Origin: Arthrobacter sp. ok362
GTDB taxonomy: Bacteria; Actinomycetota; Actinomycetes; Actinomycetales; Micrococcaceae
DNA length: 64,000 bases
Assembly: GCF_900102785.1 (NCBI RefSeq)
Contig: NZ_FNGC01000008.1
Coordinates: 124,001-188,000, forward strand
Direction of reading: 5' to 3'
Each line of letters starts with the position of its first letter. Position 1 is the stretch's first letter. A model generated the notes under the pieces. That model was given only the letters and a program-made list of their open reading frames with translations. It ran no database searches and was not told the origin of the DNA. Below are positions 17,280 through 24,800 of the stretch, piece after piece. Made by a program: the position numbers and the translations under genes.

Positions 17280-18218
17280 ATGACGGAAACGGCCATCGAA
17301 CTCACCGGCGTCACCAAACGGTTCGGTTCCTTCACCGCCGTCGACGACCTCAGCTTGCGAGTCGAGCGCGGGGAGATCTTCGGCCTTCTCGGGCCGAACG
17401 GGTCAGGCAAGACAACTACCGTCAACATGATCAGCGGCCTGAGCCGTCCGACGTCCGGCGCCATCACGGTCCTGGGCATCAACATGCTGACGGATCCACG
17501 CAGAATCCGGCGTTCGCTCGGAACCGTACCCCAGGAGAACGCACTTTACGAGGAGCTCACGGCCGAGGCCAACCTCCGGTTCCACGCTGACCTCTTTGAC
17601 GTACCCCGGCAGGGCCTCGACAAGAGGATCACTTCACTCCTTGAGCTTGCGCAGCTGCAGGAGCGCCGGAAGAGCCGCGTATCGACCTTCTCCGGCGGCA
17701 TGAAACGACGGCTAGCCCTGGTCCGGGCGCTGCTCCACGAACCCGAGTTGCTCTACTTCGACGAACCCACCCTAGGGGTCGACGTGCAGAGCCGGCACGC
17801 GCTCTGGGATCGGATCCTCCAACTCAAGGAACACGGTACGACCGTACTCATCACCAGCAACTACCTTGAGGAGGCCAACGCCCTCTGCGACCGGCTGGCC
17901 ATCATCGACCGCGGACGGCTTGTGGCACTCGATTCGCCGTCCAACCTGCGCCGCAGTTTTGGTGACACCGTACTTGAAATGCGCACACGACCGGCGCCCG
18001 GGGAGGATGTCGTGCGAAAAGTCCGCGCCCTCCCCGGAGTCGTCTCCGCCATTGAGTCCGACGGTTCGCTGAAGGTCACCGTGGAAGGCGGTGCCGACGT
18101 CACCGGCAAGGTCGTGACGGAGGTCGTCGGATGGACAAACCTTGAGGAAATCCAGAGCCGCGAGCCGAGACTGGACGAGGTCTTCCTGAGCCTGACAGGC
18201 AGCGAGCTCCGGGAATGA
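17280..18218 (+). CDS. ABC transporter ATP-binding protein (exporter type)
   Basis: A 312-residue ATPase of the DrrA/NodI-like exporter class. Walker A GPNGSGKTTT (38-47), Q-loop VPQENALYEEL, signature FSGGMKRR (about 139-146) and Walker B LLYFDEPTLGVD (about 157-168) are intact. A C-terminal extension (ALPGVVSAIESDGSLKVTVEGG, then LDEVFLSLTG) is typical of exporters of drugs or lipids. I prefer ATG 17280. A GTG at 17214 would add 22 residues. It overlaps the first permease by ATGA. Confidence 0.9.
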   Translation: MTETAIELTGVTKRFGSFTAVDDLSLRVERGEIFGLLGPNGSGKTTTVNMISGLSRPTSGAITVLGINMLTDPRRIRRSLGTVPQENALYEELTAEANLRFHADLFDVPRQGLDKRITSLLELAQLQERRKSRVSTFSGGMKRRLALVRALLHEPELLYFDEPTLGVDVQSRHALWDRILQLKEHGTTVLITSNYLEEANALCDRLAIIDRGRLVALDSPSNLRRSFGDTVLEMRTRPAPGEDVVRKVRALPGVVSAIESDGSLKVTVEGGADVTGKVVTEVVGWTNLEEIQSREPRLDEVFLSLTGSELRE

Positions 18219-19324
18219 GCCTGCGCCACAGCCTGCGCGTGGTCCGGGCGGTGGCCGCCGCGGACATCCGCCTCACCCTCCGCGAGCCGCTCTTCGCGAT
18301 CATCGGCGTCTTGATCCCGATCAACTTCCTGCTGCTCTTCCTTCTCTTCGCGCTCAGCGGGGGGCAGGCGCCGGTAGCGGTGGTGATGCATGACCGGGGA
18401 CCGTTGGCCGAACAATTCGTCCAGGCCATGAACAGCTCGCAGTCGTTTCTCATCCACACGGCCTCCCCGGACGACGCCGAGCGCGAGATCCGGTCCGGCA
18501 GCATCGTCGCCGTGATCACGGTGCCACAGGACTTCGACGCCGCACTGGCCGCCAGGACGCGAATCGACATTCCAGTGGAAGTCAATAACTTGAACGTCGA
18601 CTTCACTAACGACATCCGGCGGGCCGTGCCGCTTTCGATAACATCCTTTTACGCGGGCGCCTTCCCGGAACAGGTCGTCGTGACCGCCCGCGAAGCCGAT
18701 GTCCAGGCCCGCGACACCGGCTACGTGCCCTACCTTGCCGTGAGCATCGTCGTGGCCGGCCTGATGCTCGCGTCGCTCCTGCAGGGCAGCGTCAACACCG
18801 CACGGGACTACGAACTTGGAACCATCAACGAATTGGCCTTGGCGCCGGTGAGCCGGTTTGCAATCGGGGTGGGCAAAGTGCTCGGCGCCGCCGCCCTCGC
18901 GACAGCGTCCGCGCTGCTGCTGCTCGCCGTCGTGATCCTACCGATCGGAGTACATCCGCTCCACCCCCTCGAAGTACTGGGCTTCGGCCTGCTGATAATC
19001 GCGGCCTTCCTCTCCCTCGGCGTCCTCGTCGGGACACTCGTCCGCCGACGACAGCAGGCGATCCCGCTGTCCATCGCCGCCGTCCTGCCCCTGTTCTTCT
19101 TGAGCGGGCCGTTCGGGCCGGCGAACTGGCTGGGCGACATCCCCGGCGCGATCGCGGCCGTGTCACCCCTCACCTACGCGATCGCCGCCTTCCAACACGC
19201 CTTCCACGGCTACCAGACCGCACCGCAGGACCTGACCGCCGACACCATCGTGCTGGTCACGTTCACCTTGGTGACCGTCGCACTCACCGCATTGGTGTTC
19301 GGCCGGAGAGGGGCCCGGCACTGA
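18215..19324 (+). CDS. ABC-2 type transporter permease 1
   Basis: A 369-residue membrane protein. One N-terminal helix (about 27-48) is followed by a large extracytoplasmic domain (about 50-170) and five C-terminal helices, the ABC2_membrane_3 layout. It carries VNNLNVDFTNDIRRAVPLSI in the external domain, a motif almost repeated in the next gene, so the two permeases are paralogues that probably form a heterodimer with the upstream ATPase. The start overlaps the ATPase stop (ATGA). Its substrate is unknown. Confidence 0.88.
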   Translation: MSLRHSLRVVRAVAAADIRLTLREPLFAIIGVLIPINFLLLFLLFALSGGQAPVAVVMHDRGPLAEQFVQAMNSSQSFLIHTASPDDAEREIRSGSIVAVITVPQDFDAALAARTRIDIPVEVNNLNVDFTNDIRRAVPLSITSFYAGAFPEQVVVTAREADVQARDTGYVPYLAVSIVVAGLMLASLLQGSVNTARDYELGTINELALAPVSRFAIGVGKVLGAAALATASALLLLAVVILPIGVHPLHPLEVLGFGLLIIAAFLSLGVLVGTLVRRRQQAIPLSIAAVLPLFFLSGPFGPANWLGDIPGAIAAVSPLTYAIAAFQHAFHGYQTAPQDLTADTIVLVTFTLVTVALTALVFGRRGARH

Positions 19325-20424
19325 TGGGATCGCTCCGGGCGGTGCTCGCGATTGCGGCTAAAGACATTGTGACGTGGTTCCGCACACCCTCGGCGATTGC
19401 GGTCAACCTGTTGCCGCCGATCGCGTTCCTGCTGGTCATCTTCGTCGCCGCCGGGGCGGTCGGCCGCAACCCGGTCGCCCTGGTGGTCCAGGACAGTGGC
19501 CCGCAGGCGCAGCGACTCGTCTCAATTCTCGAGGACTCGGATGCGTTCCGCGTCCAGCGGGCAACCCCGGTTGAGGCCACGCACCTGCTGGACACGCTCC
19601 AGGTGGCGGCCGTCATCACCATCCCCGCCTCCTTCGATGACGACTACCGGAGGCACCGGCCCGACCCTGTGAGCGTCCGGATCAACAATCTGAATCTGGA
19701 CTTCACCAACGACCTGCGCCGATCGGTACCAGCGGCCATAACCCGCTTTTACGCGGACCAGCCGGACACGCCCGTCATGGTCGGCGTCGCCGAGTCGGAC
19801 CTGAGACCGCACGACGTCGACCTGGCCCAGTTTGAGCTTGTGCCCATCCTGGTCCTGCTTCTCACCCTTATGGGCATCGTCAATGGCGGCCTAGCCACCG
19901 CCCGGGAGTTCGAAGACCTGACCATCAAGGCCCTGCTGCTTGCACCGATCGGCCGAGGGGCAGTGATCGCCGGCAAGATCCTGGCGTGCTGGATGACAAC
20001 CATGCTGGTGGCGGCGGTGGTGCTGGTCGTGTCGTTCGTCTCTGGCGCCCTGCGGCCAGCCGGATGGTATTGGCTGCCGGCGCTGGCGGCGATCGGGCTC
20101 ATCGCACTGGCAGCTGCCGGCCTCGGGACGGCACTGGGAGGTGCGCTGCGGCGTTTCTCAGCTGTGTCCGGGGCCGGAATCAACGTGGCCATCTACCTGT
20201 TCTTCCTCAGCGGTGGAATCAGCGTCGCGGCGTTCCTGCCCGAGTGGATCCAGACCATCGCGCACTTCACTCCGACCTTCTACGGAGTGGACGCCCTGGA
20301 AGCTGCGATCTTCTACGAGTCAACCGACAACCTGGGCCGAGACCTCGCGGTCCTGCTGCTGACCGCCGCGGGCGGCCTCGGCCTCGGCATCATCTCCCTT
20401 CGACGGCGGCTGGCCGCCTTCTAG
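19324..20424 (+). CDS. ABC-2 type transporter permease 2
   Basis: A 366-residue paralogue of the preceding permease with the same topology: one N-terminal helix (about 24-43), an external domain carrying INNLNLDFTNDLRRSVPAAI, and five C-terminal helices (including VPILVLLLTLMGIVNGGL). The ATG overlaps the previous stop (TGATG). The operon ends here. The preserved NNLN-DFTND-RR motif suggests the external domains pair, but its role is not known to me. Confidence 0.88.
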   Translation: MGSLRAVLAIAAKDIVTWFRTPSAIAVNLLPPIAFLLVIFVAAGAVGRNPVALVVQDSGPQAQRLVSILEDSDAFRVQRATPVEATHLLDTLQVAAVITIPASFDDDYRRHRPDPVSVRINNLNLDFTNDLRRSVPAAITRFYADQPDTPVMVGVAESDLRPHDVDLAQFELVPILVLLLTLMGIVNGGLATAREFEDLTIKALLLAPIGRGAVIAGKILACWMTTMLVAAVVLVVSFVSGALRPAGWYWLPALAAIGLIALAAAGLGTALGGALRRFSAVSGAGINVAIYLFFLSGGISVAAFLPEWIQTIAHFTPTFYGVDALEAAIFYESTDNLGRDLAVLLLTAAGGLGLGIISLRRRLAAF

Positions 20425-20467
20425 CGCACACCGACCGAATCTGGACTCCTGCACAAAAGGACGGGAG

Positions 20468-20494
20468 TGCCTCATTCACTTGACCATTGAGGCA
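20468..20494. other. 7-bp inverted repeat downstream of the ABC exporter
   Basis: TGCCTCA (20468-20474) and TGAGGCA (20488-20494) are exact inverted copies around a 13-base spacer containing TTGACC. It lies 43 bases after the permease stop and 65 before the next start. It could be a weak terminator or an operator over a -35 element. No good -10 follows at standard spacing. Confidence 0.3.
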
Positions 20495-20558
20495 ACAGGC
20501 CATCGCACGGTTAGCTGGATCACATCCTCGTTTTGCCCGTAACCGTTCAGGAATCCTC

Positions 20559-20804
20559 ATGACACTGCAGAATAACCGGCCCTCGAGCCACGCCACAGAC
20601 TGGGACGACGTCGAGATCGGCGACGCCGTCCACCTCCGCCGGGGCGGCCGCCTCGAGCACGCGGGCCGTGTGGACAATCGCACCGCCGACGGCGCCGTCG
20701 TGTGGGTGGTGTCCAAGGGCGGGCACCGGCAGCTGTTCCATGTCGCCGACGGCTTCGAACTGAGCGTGGCAGACCCCGAAGGAGCCGGCCATGCTGACAA
20801 CTGA
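20559..20804 (+). CDS. Small hypothetical protein (81 aa)
   Basis: An 81-residue soluble protein rich in Asp, His, Arg and Val, with alternating short strands (DAVHLRRGGRLEHAGRVDN, GAVVWVVSKGGHRQLFHVADG) resembling a small SH3-like or Tudor-like barrel. No family is recognised. ATG 20559 follows CAGGA at usual spacing. A TTG at 20487 in the same frame is possible but has no ribosome site. It overlaps the next small gene by 14 bases, so the two are probably cotranscribed. Confidence 0.6.
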   Translation: MTLQNNRPSSHATDWDDVEIGDAVHLRRGGRLEHAGRVDNRTADGAVVWVVSKGGHRQLFHVADGFELSVADPEGAGHADN

Positions 20805-20934
20805 GCGCCAGGCCGCCGTGATGCAGCAACGGAAGTCCGTGTCTGGCATCGCAACCGGAGCGAGCACCTGGGCAGTCGGCACCGCCTCATGCCCGGATGA
20901 CTGCCACTACTGTTCCGGCCCCGAGACCGACTAG
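20791..20934 (+). CDS. Cys-rich micro-ORF (47 aa)
   Basis: An ATG at 20791 with a strong AAGGAG seven bases upstream opens a 47-residue frame ending TAG at 20932-20934. The N-terminus is a basic/Gln helix (TTERQAAVMQQRKSV), followed by a Gly/Ala/Ser linker and a C-terminal cysteine cluster CPDDCHYC (residues 34-41), then SGPETD. The C-x3-C-x2-C spacing with an internal His could bind zinc, or resembles a precursor peptide with a modified tail. It overlaps the preceding 81-residue gene. No function is assigned. Confidence 0.5.
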   Translation: MLTTERQAAVMQQRKSVSGIATGASTWAVGTASCPDDCHYCSGPETD

Positions 20935-20980
20935 CTCAAGGGCTTCCCTGCGCCGCGGCCCCAGGGGCCCGCAGGAGCAG

Positions 20981-21022
20981 TTGACCTCGGTTGATGCCCG
21001 GAAATTACAATCCGGGCATCAA
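20981..21022 (+). promoter_or_regulatory. Promoter embedded in an 11-bp palindrome
   Basis: TTGACC (20981-20986) and TACAAT (21006-21011) are spaced 19 bp like -35 and -10 elements, 71 bp before the DUF4232 lipoprotein start. The -10 sits in the loop of a perfect inverted repeat, TTGATGCCCGG (20991-21001) and CCGGGCATCAA (21012-21022). This fits an operator covering the promoter. A terminator for the upstream small genes is the alternative, but no T-tract follows. Confidence 0.45.
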
Positions 21023-21081
21023 TCGGGCTCCGCCGCCGTGGCATCGTTGACTAAGGCAACGGCGGGCCTGATGGTTGAGCC

Positions 21082-21714
21082 ATGAGGTTTCAGCGATTGA
21101 ATCACGCACTAGTTGTGACAACGGCTGCCGCGGCGGCCCTCCTGCTCAGCGGCTGCGGGGGCAGCGCGACGCAGGGTCAGGCAGCCACGTCCCCGCCCAC
21201 GCCGTCGGCCAGCGAAACAAGCCAGCCCTCACCTTCCGGCGCCGCAACGGAATCTTCTGCAGCCGCCGCATCCTCGCAGGCGGCGGCTGCAGGCCCGGCA
21301 CTGTGCAAGGCCGGAAGCCTGACTGCCATCACCGACTCCACGGGCGGCGGGGCGGCGGGCAGCGTTTACATGCAGCTGATCATGACCAACTCCGGCAAAG
21401 AACCGTGCCTGCTGAAGGGCTTTGCGGGTGTCTCCCTGACAGCCGGGGCCGACGGCAAGCCGATCGGCGCCGCCGCCACCCGCGACGACTCGACCCCGGT
21501 CACCGATGTCCTGCTCGCCCCGGGCAAGGCCGGCACCGCCACGCTGCGGTATACCCAGGCCGCCAACTACCCGGACTGCAAGCGGACACCGGCGGCAGGA
21601 TTCCGGGTCTACCCGCCCAGCGACACCGCCTCGCTGTTCCTCGCGCAGAAGCTGGACGCGTGCGCCAACACGGAGATCAACCTGCTGACCATCGGAGCTT
21701 TCCAGCCCAAGTAA
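21082..21714 (+). CDS. DUF4232-type lipoprotein
   Basis: A 210-residue secreted lipoprotein. It has a signal peptide with lipobox LLSGC (Cys25), a Ser/Thr/Pro/Ala-rich linker to about residue 73, and a C-terminal beta domain. That domain holds the features typical of DUF4232: LCKAGSL, VYMQLIMTNSGKEPCLLKGFAGVSLT and a late cysteine (DACANTEI), so two disulfides are possible. DUF4232 proteins are common in Actinobacteria and have no assigned role. The gene is monocistronic behind a candidate regulated promoter. Confidence 0.82.
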   Translation: MRFQRLNHALVVTTAAAAALLLSGCGGSATQGQAATSPPTPSASETSQPSPSGAATESSAAAASSQAAAAGPALCKAGSLTAITDSTGGGAAGSVYMQLIMTNSGKEPCLLKGFAGVSLTAGADGKPIGAAATRDDSTPVTDVLLAPGKAGTATLRYTQAANYPDCKRTPAAGFRVYPPSDTASLFLAQKLDACANTEINLLTIGAFQPK

Positions 21715-21821
21715 CGCCAGGCCTCCCTGTCTCTGCTCCCGCCGGCCACGGACCGCCCGGCCCGCCAAGGCCCGCCGGGGCCCCGTGATCGGGCCCGGCT
21801 AATAGTGTCGGCGGGGTAAGG

Positions 21822-21827
21822 CATGAT
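21822..21827 (+). promoter_or_regulatory. Candidate -10 of a leaderless lhr transcript
   Basis: CATGAT lies exactly six bases before the lhr ATG (21834), the same spacing seen at seven other genes here. The GGAGGA between them is too close to the ATG to act as a normal ribosome site. No clear -35 is visible. Confidence 0.35.
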
Positions 21828-21833
21828 GGAGGA

Positions 21834-24800
21834 ATGAAGGGGCAAGAGCTCGCCGGAGGTACACTCGCGGCCGACGCCATGGACCGGTTCAGCCGGCCGA
21901 CCCGGGACTGGTTTCTGGGCGCTTTTTCCGCGCCCACCCCGGCCCAGAACGGCGCTTGGAATGCCATCTCCTCCGGTGCGCACGCCCTCGTCGTCGCCCC
22001 CACCGGTTCCGGCAAGACGCTCGCCGCGTTCCTCTGGGCGCTGGACCGACTGCTCGTTTCCGCCCCCGCCGAGCGCGAGGCCCTGCCCGGCCTGGACACG
22101 GCGGCCAAGGGCGGGCGCCGGACGGCCGCGCAGAAAAATTCAGCCCAGCGGAAGGCAGCCCAGCGGAAGACCCGTGTGCTGTACATTTCCCCGCTCAAGG
22201 CTCTCGGCGTCGACGTCGAACGCAACCTCCGCGCGCCGCTGATCGGCATCACGCAGACCGCCAAACGCCTGGACCTGCCCGCCCCGCTCATTACCGTGGG
22301 CGTCCGGTCCGGGGACACGACGGCGTCCGACCGCCGCTCGCTGCTCAGCCACCCGCCCGACATCCTCATCACCACCCCGGAATCTCTTTTCCTGATGCTG
22401 ACGTCCAAGGCGCGCGAAACCCTCACCGAGGTGGACACGATCATTGTCGACGAGGTCCACGCGGTCGCCGGCACCAAGCGCGGGGCGCATCTGGCGGTGT
22501 CGCTGGAACGGCTCGACGCGCTGCTGCCCAAGCCCGCCCAGCGCATCGGGCTGTCGGCCACCGTGGAACCCAAGGAGCTGGTGGCGCAGTTCCTCGCCGG
22601 TTCGGCGCCGGTGGAAATTGTGGCCCCTCCGTCGCGGAAGAACTGGGACCTGACCGTCTCCGTCCCTGTGGAGGACATGTCCGATCTCCAGGGCGCCGCC
22701 GGGGCCTTCGATTCCGGTCCGGCCTCCGGACTCCAGCCGCAGGCCTCCATCTGGCCTCATGTGGAGGAGAAAATCGTGGACCTGGTGCTGGCCAACCAGT
22801 CCACCATCGTGTTCGCGAACTCCCGCCGCCTCGCCGAACGGCTGACCGCCCGGCTCAACGAGATCTACGCCGAACGCCAGCTCATGGCGGCCGGCGGCGA
22901 CTGGACTGACTTTGGTGCCGGTGCGCCGGACTTCGACGCGGTGCCGGCCGCCGTGCCTGCCGCTGTGCCGAATGCAGTGCCGCCCGGCGATGCCGCCGCA
23001 CAGCCCACGTCCACGGCCACACCGGCCCACATGATGGCCCAGGCCGGCAGCACCGCCGGCGCCGATCCCGTGCTGGCCCGCGCGCACCACGGCTCCGTGT
23101 CCAAGGACCAGCGCGCCTTGATCGAGGATGACCTCAAATCCGGGCGGCTGCGCTGCGTCGTGGCCACGTCCTCACTTGAGCTTGGTATCGACATGGGTGC
23201 CGTGGACCTGGTGGTGCAGGTCGAGTCGCCCCCCTCGGTGGCCAGCGGCCTGCAGCGGGTGGGTCGCGCCGGCCACCAGGTCGGCGAAATCTCCCAGGGC
23301 GTCCTGTTCCCGAAGCACCGGGCAGACCTCGTCCACACGGCCATCACCGTCGAGCGCATGCTCGAGGGCAAGATCGAGCGGCTTAGCGTGCCGGCGAACC
23401 CGCTGGACATCCTGGCCCAGCAGACGGTCGCCGCCACCGCACTGGGTGCCATCGACGTGGAGGAGTGGTTCACCACCGTCCGGCGGTCCGCGCCCTTCGC
23501 CTCGCTCCCCCGCTCCGCGTTCGAGGCCACCCTGGACCTCTTGGCCGGGCGGTACCCCTCGGACGAATTCGCGGAACTGCGTCCCCGGGTCATCTGGGAC
23601 CGGAACGCCGGGACCATCGAAGGCAGACCCGGTGCGCAGCGGCTCGCCGTCACCTCCGGAGGCACCATCCCGGACCGCGGGCTGTTCGGCGTCTACATCA
23701 TCGGCAGCGAAGTCGAGGGCACCGGCGGGGGCGGCTCCTCCGGCGGTGCCAGTGCGGATGGCAGGGCGGCCAGCCCGGCCGCCGCCGCGGCCAAGGGCGG
23801 GCGCCGGGTGGGCGAACTCGACGAGGAAATGGTCTACGAATCCCGGGTTGGCGACATCTTCGCCCTCGGCGCCACCAGCTGGAAGATCGAGGACATCACG
23901 CACGACCGTGTCCTGGTCTCGCCGGCGTTCGGCCAGCCCGGCAAGCTCCCCTTCTGGAAGGGCGACTCCCTCGGCCGGCCCGTGGACCTGGGCCGCGCCC
24001 TCGGCGCGTTCATGCGCGAACTGGCGGCGTCCGACGTCGGGCCGGCCACCGAGCGGTGCAAGGCCAGCGGGCTGGACGACTACGCCGCGAACAACCTGAT
24101 CCAGTACCTCGCCGAACAACGGCTCGCCACCGAGGTGGTCCCCAGCGACACGACCCTCGTCGTGGAACGCTTCCACGACGAGCTCGGCGACTGGCGCGTG
24201 GTGCTGCACAGCCCCTTCGGCATGCCTGTGCACGCACCGTGGGCTTTGGCCGTTGGCCAGCGCCTGCAGCAGCGCTACGGGATGGACGGCTCGGCCATGG
24301 CCGCCGACGACGGCATCGTGCTGCGCGTACCCATGATGGAGGACGAGCCGCCGGGCGCCGAGCTGTTCCTGTTCGACCCGGAGGAAATCGAGCAGATTGT
24401 GACGGCGGAGGTCGGCGGCAGTGCCCTGTTCGCCTCCCGGTTCCGCGAGTGCGCCGCCCGTGCTTTGCTCCTGCCTCGGCAGAATCCCGGCAAACGGCAG
24501 CCCTTGTGGCAGCAGCGGCAGCGCTCGGCGCAGCTGCTGGATGTTGCCCGGAAGTACCCGACGTTCCCGATTGTCCTCGAGACAGTCCGCGAGTGCCTGC
24601 AGGATGTCTACGACCTTCCGGCGCTGAAAGACATCGCCGCCTCGGTGGAACGCCGCGAGCTCAGGATCGTCCAGACCACCACCCAGCAGCCCTCCCCGTT
24701 CGCGAAGTCTTTGCTCTTCGGCTACGTGGCCCAGTTCCTCTACGAAGGCGACTCCCCGCTGGCGGAGCGCCGTGCCGCCGCCCTGGCCCTCGATTCCACC

